Assembly (NCBI RefSeq): GCF_004217145.1
Contig: NZ_SHKR01000014.1
Location: 496,001 to 560,000, forward strand
Direction: 5' to 3'
DNA length: 64,000 nucleotides
Source: Kribbella rubisoli
GTDB lineage: Bacteria > Actinomycetota > Actinomycetes > Propionibacteriales > Kribbellaceae
Shown: positions 50,806 through 59,989 of the stretch, piece after piece
Layout: every line of letters begins with the position of its first letter
Position numbering within the stretch: position 1 is the stretch's first letter
Notes under the pieces: model-generated
Database searches by the model: none
Told to the model about the DNA's origin: nothing
The model's input: the letters and a program-made list of their open reading frames with translations, nothing else
Translations under genes and position numbers: made by a program

Positions 50806-52086
50806 TCACGGCGTGGTGATGACGCCGACAGGCGGGACCTGGACGGTGCGGTGGTGCTTGCTGCCGCCCAGGATCACCTTGCGTAGGGCAACGTTGTTCT
50901 TCGTGTTCGACTCGTACAGGCGGTTCTCCGGGTTGGCGCTCACCTGGACGTAGTACGTGCCGTTGGCAAGGTTCGTGATGTCGAAGGATTGCCCGGGCAA
51001 CGACTGCTCGTAGGTGTCGCCGTTGCCGACGTCAAGGACCTCACGCACCGACAGCGAGCCGTGGTCGCCGCAGGCGGTGTGCAGATCGGTGTTGTACGGG
51101 TGCCAGTTCGCGTTCTTGACCGTGTAGTCGATGGCATCCGTCGCGGCCAGGCAGAACGCCTCCTTTTGGCTCCGGACCACCTCGGTCTGCTTGGAGTTCA
51201 GCAGGCTGTAGCGGGCGAAGTCGGTGAAGTGCCAGTGGTTGTGTCCGGGCCGGCCGTCCCACTCGAGCGTCCCGGTGTTCTGGTAGCCGACCTCCTTGCC
51301 GTGCGTGTCGTAGAAGTACTGGTACGCGTCCATCAGGTCCTTGCCCTGCTGCCGGAACCCGTCCAGCACCAGCGGCGACGGACCCGCGTTCCACACGGTC
51401 GCCGAGAACTGCAGGAAGTCCTTGGCCGCGTCCGGCGTACCCTCGTCGCCCGGCGCGACGACGATCCCCCAGGCCGGGACCGGCCGCAGGTCTGGCTTCG
51501 GGCCCTTCGGCACGCTCGCCTTCCCGGTCGGACGGGCCGTGTGAGGCTTCAGCGCCACCGAGCTCGCTGCCGCCTTCTTACCTCCGAAGCAACCGCGCAC
51601 GCACGTGTCGCCCTTCTGGATCGTCACGTTCAGGCTCACCGATGCGTCCGCCGCCGGGATCTTGAAGAAGTCCCGATACCCCTTGCTGACCGTGACCGTT
51701 GCCTTGTACTTGCCGTTGGCAAGCTGTACCGGATCGTCACCGCCGTACGTCCGCGAAGACCATCCCGTCTGCAGACCCCAGACCGCACCTTGCGTGAACG
51801 GGTTCGCCGTACAGCCGTCCGGGTACGGCGAGGTCGCGGGCGCGTCCGGCCGGGTCCGTGACCCCTCGCCGTTCAGGCACAGCGATTGGTCCTTGTCGAG
51901 CACCTTCTTGCCCGAGGCATCGGTGAGCGTGATGTGCAGGAACTTCCCCAGCCCGGAGAAGTCCGTGACAAGACCCTTCGGCAACTGCCGGGTCGCCTTG
52001 CCGTTGACGTACTGCATCGCGACCACCGGCGAGCTGTACGACGCGCGCGTCGTCCGCACCTCGATCGGTGCGTTGCCGGCCACCAC
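50806..52086 (-). CDS. lysyl-oxidase-like copper protein, apparently lacking its N-terminus
   Basis: 426 residues of a lysyl oxidase-type protein, a copper amine oxidase fold normally secreted. The copper-site signature is GHNHWHFTDFARYSL; FSGLGKFLHITLTDASGKK and ATSPYPDGC are further family-like pieces. Family-like sequence (ENYGVDLDLGTH) continues in frame before the first usable start, up to a TGA about 60 bases upstream. No signal peptide can be found there in any frame, so a 5' truncation or frameshift is likely and the gene may be a pseudogene. It is divergent from the alpha-galactosidase gene. Confidence 0.6.
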   Translation of the reverse strand: MVAGNAPIEVRTTRASYSSPVVAMQYVNGKATRQLPKGLVTDFSGLGKFLHITLTDASGKKVLDKDQSLCLNGEGSRTRPDAPATSPYPDGCTANPFTQGAVWGLQTGWSSRTYGGDDPVQLANGKYKATVTVSKGYRDFFKIPAADASVSLNVTIQKGDTCVRGCFGGKKAAASSVALKPHTARPTGKASVPKGPKPDLRPVPAWGIVVAPGDEGTPDAAKDFLQFSATVWNAGPSPLVLDGFRQQGKDLMDAYQYFYDTHGKEVGYQNTGTLEWDGRPGHNHWHFTDFARYSLLNSKQTEVVRSQKEAFCLAATDAIDYTVKNANWHPYNTDLHTACGDHGSLSVREVLDVGNGDTYEQSLPGQSFDITNLANGTYYVQVSANPENRLYESNTKNNVALRKVILGGSKHHRTVQVPPVGVITTP

Positions 52087-52242
52087 ATGCGTACCGAGGT
52101 CGAGGTCGACGCCGTAGTTCTCGACACCCGGCCGGCGTCCTCACGAAGCCGGCCTGTTGCTGGTACGACGACCCGGCCGCGGAGCGAAGTTGATCAAGGT
52201 TCCATGGCAGTCGTGTCACAGGAAGTCACCGGCGCCGAATAC

Positions 52243-52272
52243 TTGACTGGGTAAATTAACCCGACCTAGGCT
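52243..52272 (+). promoter_or_regulatory. alpha-galactosidase promoter with operator-like spacer
   Basis: TTGACT (52243-52248) and TAGGCT (52267-52272) are 18 bases apart. The spacer begins with GGGTAAATTAACCC (52249-52262), a near-perfect palindrome, so a repressor bound there would block RNA polymerase. Confidence 0.55.
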
Positions 52273-52311
52273 CGGCCGCGTCCGCTCACTCCTCCCCCGG
52301 AGGAACATCGC

Positions 52312-54330
52312 ATGTCCTTGAGACGCCCCACTCTGACCGTGCTGGCTGCCATCGCCCTGGTGTCGACGGCAGCCGCAACCGCCCCCGCCGATGCCGCCCC
52401 GGAACACAAGCCCAGCTATCCGCAGGTCGCCGCCACGCCGTACATGGGCTGGAGCAGCTGGAGCCTGCAGTCGACCAACTACCCGGGCGTCAACCCCGAC
52501 GGCCCCGGCAGCTTCATCAGCGAGAAGAACATCCTCACCCAGGCGAAGGCCCTGGCCACCAAGCTCAAGCCGTACGGCTACGAGTACATCAACGTCGACG
52601 CCGGCTGGCAGGACGGCGGCGACGAGTACGGCCGCCCGGTCGCGATGGCGAAGCGGTTCCCGCGCGGGATGAAGGCGGTCGGCGACGACATCCACAAGCT
52701 CGGCCTGAAGTTCGGCATCTACACCACCGTCGGCCTGGGCACGGATGTCTATCGAGACGGCAACACGCCGATCTACGACGCGCCCGGCTGCTTCACGCGC
52801 GACATCGTCTACCCCGACCTGCGCAAGACCAACGGCTGGGACGCGGCGTACAAGATCAACTACGACAGCCCGTGCGCGCAGAAGTACGCCGACTCGATCG
52901 CCAAGCTGTTCGCGTCCTGGGGTGTCGACTTCATCAAGATGGACGGCGTCGGCCCGGGCTCCTGGAAGGGCGCGCCGGACGATCCGAACCACAACAACAC
53001 CGCGGATATCGAGGCCTGGTGGCGCGCCGTACAGAACGCCGGCCGGCCGATGCAGTACACGCTGTCCTGGTCGCTCAGCCATCGGTACGCCGACGTGTGG
53101 AAGCAGAACTCGAACGGCTGGCGGATCGACACCGACGTCGAGTGCTACTGCGACACGATCGTCAAATGGGACAGCTCGGTGAAGGCACGCTGGTGGGACC
53201 TCCCGCAGTGGATCGACGACGCCGGACCGGGCCACTGGAACAACCTCGACGCCCTCAACGTCGGTGTCGGCGCGATGGACGGGCTGACCGACGCCGAACG
53301 ACAGAGCTACATGACGTTCTGGGCGATCAACTCGGCGCCGCTGTTCGCCGGTGACGACCTGACCAAGCTGGACGCGTACGGCCTGAAGCTCCTCACGAAC
53401 CGCGAGGTCATCGCGATCGACCAGTCCGGTAACCCTGCGCGTCCGCTGGACCAGGACCAGCTGCAGCAGGTCTGGTACGCGCACAACAAGGACGGCAGTA
53501 CGACGGTCGCGCTGTTCAACCTGGCCGACTCCCCCGCCACGGTGACCGGTAACTTCGACCAGCTCGGTATCGACGGGAACGCGACTGTCCGCGATATCTG
53601 GGCGAACCAGAACACGCGCAAGGTCAGCGGAGCGGTCAGCGCTCAGCTGCCGGCGCACGGGTCGAAGCTGTACAAGATCAGTCCGAGTCACGTTCCGGTT
53701 GCCACGCCCGCCGATCTGACGGCGACCGACGTCAGCCGTACGACGACCACGCTGACGTGGCGGCCGGCCGCGGGCGCGACGTCGTACAAGGTGTTTGCCA
53801 ATGGCAAGCAGGTGGCGACCTCGTCGGGCACCAGCGCAGTGGTCAGCGGTTTGTTGCCGCAGACGCAGTACTCGTTCACCGTGCGAGGTGTCAGGAGCGG
53901 GAACACGTCTGGAGCTAGTGCGCCGGTGACGATGGTGACCTCTGCCGGACCCGCGCGGTACGAGGCCGAGGCGTCGAGCAGCACGTTGACCGGGGACGCG
54001 AGTGTCTCCGGGTGCAGCCTGTGTTCGGGTGGCTCGAAGATCGGCAACATCGGCTACGGGTCGACGGTGACGCTCAACAACATCGCCGTGCCGACGACCG
54101 GGACGTACCTGGTCAAGATCGCCTACACCGATGGCGACACCAGCCGGCAGAGCATGCTGACGGTCAACGGCACCGACAGCTACTGGGTCAACTACAGCGG
54201 CCTCGGCGACAACGACTGGGGTACGCCGCAGGTCACGTACCTCCCGATGAAGCTGACGGCCGGGGCGAACGCGATCAAGGTCAGCAACCCGAACGGCTAC
54301 ATCGCCGACATCGACTGGATCACCGTCTGA
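52312..54330 (+). CDS. secreted GH27 alpha-galactosidase with FN3 and carbohydrate-binding domains
   Basis: 672-residue secreted enzyme that removes terminal alpha-galactose (or beta-arabinopyranose) from polysaccharides. Signal peptide 1-28. The GH27 barrel (about 40-350) has TPYMGWSSW, nucleophile Asp211 in FIKMDGVG and acid/base Asp275 in WRIDTDVE. Next come a beta-sandwich C-terminal domain, a fibronectin type III domain (about 463-545; LTATDVSRTTTTLTW) and a CBM35/CBM6-like domain (about 548-672; RYEAEASSSTLTG, YIADIDWITV). GGAGG precedes the ATG. It has its own regulated-looking promoter and a terminator at the end. Confidence 0.92.
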   Translation: MSLRRPTLTVLAAIALVSTAAATAPADAAPEHKPSYPQVAATPYMGWSSWSLQSTNYPGVNPDGPGSFISEKNILTQAKALATKLKPYGYEYINVDAGWQDGGDEYGRPVAMAKRFPRGMKAVGDDIHKLGLKFGIYTTVGLGTDVYRDGNTPIYDAPGCFTRDIVYPDLRKTNGWDAAYKINYDSPCAQKYADSIAKLFASWGVDFIKMDGVGPGSWKGAPDDPNHNNTADIEAWWRAVQNAGRPMQYTLSWSLSHRYADVWKQNSNGWRIDTDVECYCDTIVKWDSSVKARWWDLPQWIDDAGPGHWNNLDALNVGVGAMDGLTDAERQSYMTFWAINSAPLFAGDDLTKLDAYGLKLLTNREVIAIDQSGNPARPLDQDQLQQVWYAHNKDGSTTVALFNLADSPATVTGNFDQLGIDGNATVRDIWANQNTRKVSGAVSAQLPAHGSKLYKISPSHVPVATPADLTATDVSRTTTTLTWRPAAGATSYKVFANGKQVATSSGTSAVVSGLLPQTQYSFTVRGVRSGNTSGASAPVTMVTSAGPARYEAEASSSTLTGDASVSGCSLCSGGSKIGNIGYGSTVTLNNIAVPTTGTYLVKIAYTDGDTSRQSMLTVNGTDSYWVNYSGLGDNDWGTPQVTYLPMKLTAGANAIKVSNPNGYIADIDWITV

Positions 54331-54346
54331 TCCGGTCCATCGGACC

Positions 54347-54377
54347 GCGGGGCCGGCACCACCAGGGCCGGCCCCGC
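54347..54377 (+). terminator. terminator of the alpha-galactosidase gene
   Basis: 11-base GC-only stem (54347-54357 and 54367-54377) with a 9-base loop, followed by GCTTTACT; it lies 16 bases after the stop codon. Confidence 0.78.
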
Positions 54378-54391
54378 GCTTTACTGGATCA

Positions 54392-55153
54392 ATGAGCGCC
54401 TATCCCGAACCCCTGATCCCGCCCGGCGGCACCGCACCGGTCCCGCGGCGGATCCGCGCGATGCTCGACGACCGCGTCGTCCTCGACACGATGGACGCGA
54501 TCTACCTGTGGGAGTTCCCGCCGTACCCGCAGTACTACCTCCCGCTCGGGGACGTGGCCGACGGCGTACTGACCGACACCGGCGAGACGAAGACGTTCGG
54601 GCACGGTGTCGCCCGCGTGCACAACGCCGGATCAGGCCACGCCTGGGTGTACGACGACGGCGTCGCAAAGGACCGCGTCCGGTTCCAATGGGACGCGCTG
54701 GACCGCTGGTTCGAGGAAGACGAGGAAGTCTTCGTCCACCCCCGCAACCCGTACTCGCGGGTGGACGCGATCAACTCCACCCGCCGGGTCGAGGTGGCCG
54801 TGGACGGCATCACGCTCGCCGACTCGAGCTCCACGGTCATCGTCTTCGAGACCGGGCTGCCGCCGCGCTACTACTTCCCGAAGACGTCGGTCCACCTGGA
54901 GCACCTCACCCCGTCCGAGACCGTCACCGCGTGCCCGTACAAGGGCCGCACCTCGGAGTACTGGTCGGTCCCGTCGGTCGCCGACGTCGCCTGGTCCTAC
55001 GACTTCCCAACAGCACCCCTGCTGCCGGTCGCCGGCCACGTCGCCTTCTTCAACGAGAACGTCGACATCACCATCGACGGCGTACCCCAAGAACGCCCGA
55101 TCACCCCGTTCTCGAACCCAGCTGCCCGGCCGGCCGACGGAGCCGTTCGGTGA
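54392..55153 (+). CDS. DUF427 domain protein (two repeats)
   Basis: 253-residue protein made of two DUF427 units (about 25-125 and 130-225), each with a conserved YYLP/YYFP motif and the second with CPYKGRTSEYWSV, the family mark. The function is unknown; DUF427 proteins are often near redox genes. No ribosome site is visible, so leaderless translation is possible. Its stop directly abuts the stop of the convergent SDR gene. Confidence 0.86.
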   Translation: MSAYPEPLIPPGGTAPVPRRIRAMLDDRVVLDTMDAIYLWEFPPYPQYYLPLGDVADGVLTDTGETKTFGHGVARVHNAGSGHAWVYDDGVAKDRVRFQWDALDRWFEEDEEVFVHPRNPYSRVDAINSTRRVEVAVDGITLADSSSTVIVFETGLPPRYYFPKTSVHLEHLTPSETVTACPYKGRTSEYWSVPSVADVAWSYDFPTAPLLPVAGHVAFFNENVDITIDGVPQERPITPFSNPAARPADGAVR

Positions 55154-55921
55154 TCAGATGCCTGCGGTGGTGGCGCCGTCCATCGTGATGATCGAGGCGG
55201 TGACGTAGCCAGCCAGTGGGGAGGCGAGGAAGACGGCGACGTTCGCGACCTCTTCGGGTTCGCCGAAGCGGCCCATCGGTACGTCGCGGACCATCTCGGC
55301 GAGAAGCTCGTCCTTCGGCTTGCCGGTCGCGCGGACCGCGGCCTCGAGCCCCTCGTCGACGCGGTTGGTGCGGGTCGTACCCGGGTTGATCACGTTCACC
55401 CGCACGCCGCTGCCGGCGTACGCCTTCGCATAGCCGACCGACGCCAGCATCAGCGCAGCGTTGGCCGCGCCACCGCCGATGTGCAGCGGGTTCGCGGCGC
55501 GGCCGCCCTGGCCGACGACGTTCACGACCGCGCCGCTACCGCGCTCCGCCATCCCGCGGATGACGGCCTCGGTCGCGTGCATGTACGTGAAGTACTTCGC
55601 CTCCATCGCCGCATGCAGCGCCTTGCTGTCCAGCTCGTCCACCGGAGTACGCCGGGCCGCACCCGCGCAGTTGATCAGGATGTCCGGTACACCGATCCGC
55701 TCGAAGACAGCCTTCGTCGCGTCGGGATCGGTGAGGTCGACCGCTTCCACTCCGAAGGTGATATCCGGCAACTGCTCCTGGGCCTTGGCGAGATTGGCGG
55801 GATCACGGGAGATGCCGATCACCGTCACGCCTTCACGGGCGAGCGCCTCGACACAGGCAAGCCCGATGCCCTTGCTGGCCCCGGTGACGACAGCAGTCTT
55901 CCCGGTCAGTTGCAGATCCAC
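55154..55921 (-). CDS. short-chain dehydrogenase/reductase
   Basis: 255-residue classical SDR: TGASKGIG (14-21), INCAGAAR in place of NNAG, and a C-terminal AGYVTASIITMDGATTAG. The usual Ser-Tyr-Lys is less standard: the region where YxxxK should be reads VGYAKAYA, so Tyr and Lys are only two apart, and catalysis may be altered. The substrate is unknown. It lies 8 bases after the HxlR gene on the same strand and is probably co-transcribed. Confidence 0.83.
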   Translation of the reverse strand: MDLQLTGKTAVVTGASKGIGLACVEALAREGVTVIGISRDPANLAKAQEQLPDITFGVEAVDLTDPDATKAVFERIGVPDILINCAGAARRTPVDELDSKALHAAMEAKYFTYMHATEAVIRGMAERGSGAVVNVVGQGGRAANPLHIGGGAANAALMLASVGYAKAYAGSGVRVNVINPGTTRTNRVDEGLEAAVRATGKPKDELLAEMVRDVPMGRFGEPEEVANVAVFLASPLAGYVTASIITMDGATTAGI

Positions 55922-55929
55922 GTGACTCC

Positions 55930-56310
55930 TCAGAGGTTGGCGTCGTACTCGGTGCGGGCTGCGGCGATCTCGTCCATGTGGGCGTAGGCCCAGGTGCGCA
56001 TCGTCGCGACGGCCGCGGCCAGGCTCAGGCCGAGCGGCGTCAGCGTATAGGTCACCGTCACCGGAACAGTAGGAACAACCTCACGCCGTACGACGCCGTC
56101 GCGCTCGAGGTGGCGGAGCGTCTGCGTGAGCATCTTCTGGGTGATGCCCTCGATGATCGACTTGAGCTGCCCGGAGCGCAGCGTGCCGCCCTTCTCGAGC
56201 GTGCTGATGACGAGCATCGTCCAGGTGTCGCCGATCCGGCCCAGCACCTGACGTGTCGGGCAGGCCCCTTTGGTGGCGTCCCATTTGCCTCTGACCTGGT
56301 CGGTATCCAT
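55930..56310 (-). CDS. HxlR family transcriptional regulator
   Basis: 126-residue HxlR winged-helix regulator: CPTRQVLGRIGDTWTMLVI, the recognition helix region GITQKMLTQTLRHLERDGVV, and YTLTPLG at the wing. Cys17 is the position of the redox-sensing cysteine in several relatives (YodB, HypR type), so it may sense electrophiles. It is divergent from the MDR-SnoaL gene (94 bases apart), a typical HxlR target, and upstream of an SDR. Confidence 0.9.
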   Translation of the reverse strand: MDTDQVRGKWDATKGACPTRQVLGRIGDTWTMLVISTLEKGGTLRSGQLKSIIEGITQKMLTQTLRHLERDGVVRREVVPTVPVTVTYTLTPLGLSLAAAVATMRTWAYAHMDEIAAARTEYDANL

Positions 56311-56404
56311 TTGGTGCCTATGGCAGTAGTAAGTGCTGTCTTCCGGCCCGCCACGACCCGCTCGTAGCGTCGTTGCCGAGTCTAGTTGAAGGAGCGGAAC
56401 GGCA

Positions 56405-57733
56405 ATGAGGGCAGTGGTTGCGGTGGACACCGGAAAGGTCGGGCTCGCCGACGTCGACGAGGTCCGGCCGGGCGAAGGCGAGCTGGTGATCGAGGTCGCG
56501 GCATTCTCCATCAATCGCGGCGAGACCTTCCAGTTGGAGCGCCCGAGGGAGGGTTGGCGGCCCGGCAAGGACATTGCGGGCCGGGTTCTGGAGGCGGCTG
56601 AGGACGGTCCGCCTGTCGGCAGTCGGGTGGTCGCACATCTGCCGCACTCCGGGTGGGCCGAGCGGGTGACCGCACCGGCCACGCAGGTCGCAGTACTGCC
56701 GGACGCCATCTCGTTCGAGCAGGCCGCCGCGCTGCCGCTCGCGGGGCTGACGGCGCTGCGGTTGTTGCGTACGGCGGGCAGCGTGATCGGGCGACGGATC
56801 CTGCTGACCGGCGCATCCGGCGGGGTCGGGCACTACTTCACCGAACTCGCGGCCAACGCCGGCGCGGCCGTCACCGCGGTCGTCTCCTCCCCGGCCCGCG
56901 GCGCGCGTCTGCTCGAACTCGGCGCCGAGACCCTCGTGTACGACGTCGCCGACGCGCGTGGTCCGTTCGACCTCGTGCTCGAGTCCGTCGGTGGTGAGAG
57001 CCTGCCGGTCGCGTTGTCGAAGCTGGTCCCCGGTGGTGACCTGATCTGGTTCGGTGAGGCCAGCCGGCAACCGGTCACCCTCGACTTCTTCGACTTCTTC
57101 ACCGCCCCGGAGGCCGCGCGCATCCGGCACTTCCACTACGTCCACGGCGCCGACGACCAGGACCTGGCCACGCTCGTCCGGCTGGTTTCCTCGGGCCGGC
57201 TCCATCCGGAGCTCGGCCGCGTCGAGGACTGGTCCCGGACCGACGCCGTACTCGACGACCTTCGTCATCGCCGCATCCGCGGCAACGCCGTACTCACTCT
57301 GCACAAGGAGGCAACACCAATGGATCCGAAGACCGTCGTGACCCGGTACGTCGAAGCGGTGGCGGCGGGTGACCGGGCGACCATGCACGCCAGCTTCGCC
57401 CCGGACGTCGTCTGGACCTACCCGGGCGACCTTCCGTTGTCCGGTGACTGGAAGGGCAGGGATCTGGTCATGGACGAGTTCCTGGGTGCGGTGGCCGGCA
57501 AGCTCTTCGCGCCGGATACACCAGTTGCCATCGCACTCACGAACGTCATCGCCGACGGCGAGCAGGTGTTCGCCGAGTGGACTGCGCAGGCGACCGCCCG
57601 GGCCGGTGGCGCGTATGCCAACAAATGTGGAGCGGTCTTCACTGTTCGGGACGGTGTGATCGTCGCGGTCCGGGAGTACACCGACACCGATCACGCGCGC
57701 CGGGTGCTGTTCCCGGACGAATCGATGCTCTGA
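56405..57733 (+). CDS. zinc-free MDR oxidoreductase fused to a SnoaL-like domain
   Basis: 442-residue two-domain protein. Residues 1-303 are a quinone-oxidoreductase-type MDR (FSINRGET, PGKDIAGRV, TGASGGVGHYFTELA for NADPH). Residues 306-442 are a SnoaL/NTF2-like fold (VTRYVEAVAAGDRATMHASF, YPGDLPLSGDWKG). The join contains ATG at 57320 with AGGAGG 8 bases before it, in frame, so the second domain probably can also be made alone. This looks like two adjacent genes whose stop codon was lost. It is divergent from an HxlR regulator. Confidence 0.86.
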   Translation: MRAVVAVDTGKVGLADVDEVRPGEGELVIEVAAFSINRGETFQLERPREGWRPGKDIAGRVLEAAEDGPPVGSRVVAHLPHSGWAERVTAPATQVAVLPDAISFEQAAALPLAGLTALRLLRTAGSVIGRRILLTGASGGVGHYFTELAANAGAAVTAVVSSPARGARLLELGAETLVYDVADARGPFDLVLESVGGESLPVALSKLVPGGDLIWFGEASRQPVTLDFFDFFTAPEAARIRHFHYVHGADDQDLATLVRLVSSGRLHPELGRVEDWSRTDAVLDDLRHRRIRGNAVLTLHKEATPMDPKTVVTRYVEAVAAGDRATMHASFAPDVVWTYPGDLPLSGDWKGRDLVMDEFLGAVAGKLFAPDTPVAIALTNVIADGEQVFAEWTAQATARAGGAYANKCGAVFTVRDGVIVAVREYTDTDHARRVLFPDESML

Positions 57734-57856
57734 GCAAATATTGCCGCTGGTGCGGGCTTGAACGGGTCAGTACAGTGGGTAACCAGATCGACACTCTTTG
57801 TTTCGACGCCTGATGCCCGAGCAGTTGCCCTGAGCACCGACGCCGGAGGACCACCC

Positions 57857-59989
57857 GTGCCGACCTCTTCACCTCCCAAGCTCTGGAAGACCATCCTTCA
57901 CCACGATCTCCCTGCATCGTTGGTCGTCTTCCTTATCGCAGTACCCCTCTCCCTCGGGATCGCCGCCGCATCCGGCGCACCGCTGATCGCCGGCCTGGTG
58001 GCCGCTGTGGTCGGCGGCGTGGTCGCCGGTGCGCTCGGCGGATCCCCCTTGCAGGTCAGCGGTCCGGCCGCCGGGCTGACCGTGGTCGTCGCCGGCCTCG
58101 TTACCCAGTTCGGCTGGGCCGCGACCGCTGCCGTCACCTGCGCCGCCGGTGTCCTGCAGATCCTGCTGGGCGTCACCCGCATCGGGCGGCTGGCGCTCTC
58201 ACTGTCTCCCGCCGTCGTGCACGGCATGCTTGCCGGGATCGGCGTGACGATCGCCGTCCAGCAACTGCATGTCGTGCTCGGCGGCAAGGCTCAGAGCTCG
58301 CTGATCGACAACGTGATCGCGCTGCCCGCGCAACTGATCACGCATCACGGTCATTCCGTTGTCGTCGGCATCTTGACGGTCGCGGTCGTGCTCGCCTGGC
58401 CCAGAATCCCCAAAATAAAGGTGATTCCGGCACCGCTCGTCGCCGTGGTTGCGGTGACTGCGCTGGCCGCGGTGTGGATGCCCGACGTGACACGGGTCGA
58501 CCTGCCGGACCATCCGCTGCAGAGTCTGATCCTGCCGACGATGCCCGAAGGCGCGCCGATCGAGATCGTGACCGCCGTGCTGACCGTTGCGCTGGTCGCC
58601 AGCGTCGAGTCGTTGCTGTCGGCCGTTGCCGTTGACAAGCTTCATCGCGGCAACCGGAGCAACCTCGATCGCGAGCTGATCGGCCAGGGCGCAGCAAATG
58701 CGCTGTCCGGCGCCCTCGGCGGTATGCCGGTCACCGGCGTGATCGTCCGCTCGTCCACGAACGTCGCCGCCGGCGCGCGGACGCGGGCGTCCGCGATCAT
58801 GCACGGCCTGTGGATCGCGGCGTTCGTGCTCGCCGCCGGCGCGATGCTCGAGCTGATCCCGATGGCCGCACTGGCCGGCGTACTGCTTGTCACCGGGTTG
58901 CGATTGGTGCAGCTCGCTCACATCCGCACGTTGCGCAGGCACGACGAGTTGCTCGTGTACGTCGTGACGGCGGTCGGCGTCGCCGCACTCGGACTCGCGG
59001 AAGGCGTACTGCTCGGCCTGGTGCTCGCGGTCGTGCGCGTGCTGTACCGGCTTGCCCGCGCGACCGTCACCGCAACCGAGTCCGACGGCGTGTGGACCGT
59101 CCGGATCCGCGGCACGCTGGTGTTCCTGGGGGTCGCGTCACTCGTGCGGACGCTGCGGTCGATCCCGGCCGGTGCGACGGTTCGGGTCGAGCTCACCGTG
59201 GATCATCTCGACCACGCAGCGTACGAGGCGATCGAGGACTGGCGGCGGGGGCACATCGCCCGCGGCGGCATCGTCGAGCTGAATCGTGCTCAGTCCGGTC
59301 GGCAGATGCTGGACGGTGTCCGCAAGTTCGAGGCCTCGGCCGATGAGATCCGCCCGCTGCTCGCGCGACTCGCGGCGGAGGGGCAACGACCCGAGCATCT
59401 GTTCATCACCTGTGCGGACTCGCGGATCGTGCCGACGATGATCACCACGAGCGGTCCCGGCGACCAGTTCTGCGTGCGGAACATCGGCAACCTCGTGCCG
59501 CCGAAGGGCTCGAACAGCAGCTCCGTCGACGCCGCGATCGAGTACGCCGTCGAAGTGCTCGGCGTGAAGTCGATCGTCGTCTGCGGTCATTCCTCCTGCG
59601 GCGCCGCCGCTGCCGCGCTCGCTGCCGACGTACCAGAGGGTTCCGGCCTGGAGAGCTGGCTGCGGCACCTGGAGCCGTCGGTACGCCGTGCGGTCGCGCT
59701 GCCCGACATCATCGATCCGGCCACCGGCGTGAAGCTCTCACCCGCGGACAAGCTGTCCGTCGCGAATGTCGCCGTACAACTCGAGAACCTGCGGAGTTTC
59801 GCGTGTGTCCGTGAGGCCGAGGCTCAGGGCCGGCTCGAGCTGATCGGGCTCTGGTTCGACATCGGCGCCGCCGCAGCCAGGCTGGTGCTCGAACGCGAGC
59901 CCTTCCTCGTCCGCGCCGACGACGAACTGTCGAAGATCAGGAGCAGCGGTACTGCGAGCGCGATCGCGACCAGACCGTCCAGCCAGTAG
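57857..59989 (+). CDS. SulP-type anion transporter fused to beta-carbonic anhydrase
   Basis: 710-residue fusion. The N-terminal 400 residues are a SulP anion transporter (LPASLVVFLIAVPLSLGIA, then the SGPAAGLTVVVAGLV turn). After a short STAS-like linker comes a beta-carbonic anhydrase with zinc ligands Cys519 (CADSR), His578 and Cys581 (CGHSSCG). Together these probably import bicarbonate and interconvert it with CO2, which would supply carboxylases. The GTG at 57857 has GGAGGA 6 bases upstream. The last 166 bases overlap the convergent PAP2 gene. Confidence 0.9.
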   Translation: MPTSSPPKLWKTILHHDLPASLVVFLIAVPLSLGIAAASGAPLIAGLVAAVVGGVVAGALGGSPLQVSGPAAGLTVVVAGLVTQFGWAATAAVTCAAGVLQILLGVTRIGRLALSLSPAVVHGMLAGIGVTIAVQQLHVVLGGKAQSSLIDNVIALPAQLITHHGHSVVVGILTVAVVLAWPRIPKIKVIPAPLVAVVAVTALAAVWMPDVTRVDLPDHPLQSLILPTMPEGAPIEIVTAVLTVALVASVESLLSAVAVDKLHRGNRSNLDRELIGQGAANALSGALGGMPVTGVIVRSSTNVAAGARTRASAIMHGLWIAAFVLAAGAMLELIPMAALAGVLLVTGLRLVQLAHIRTLRRHDELLVYVVTAVGVAALGLAEGVLLGLVLAVVRVLYRLARATVTATESDGVWTVRIRGTLVFLGVASLVRTLRSIPAGATVRVELTVDHLDHAAYEAIEDWRRGHIARGGIVELNRAQSGRQMLDGVRKFEASADEIRPLLARLAAEGQRPEHLFITCADSRIVPTMITTSGPGDQFCVRNIGNLVPPKGSNSSSVDAAIEYAVEVLGVKSIVVCGHSSCGAAAAALAADVPEGSGLESWLRHLEPSVRRAVALPDIIDPATGVKLSPADKLSVANVAVQLENLRSFACVREAEAQGRLELIGLWFDIGAAAARLVLEREPFLVRADDELSKIRSSGTASAIATRPSSQ

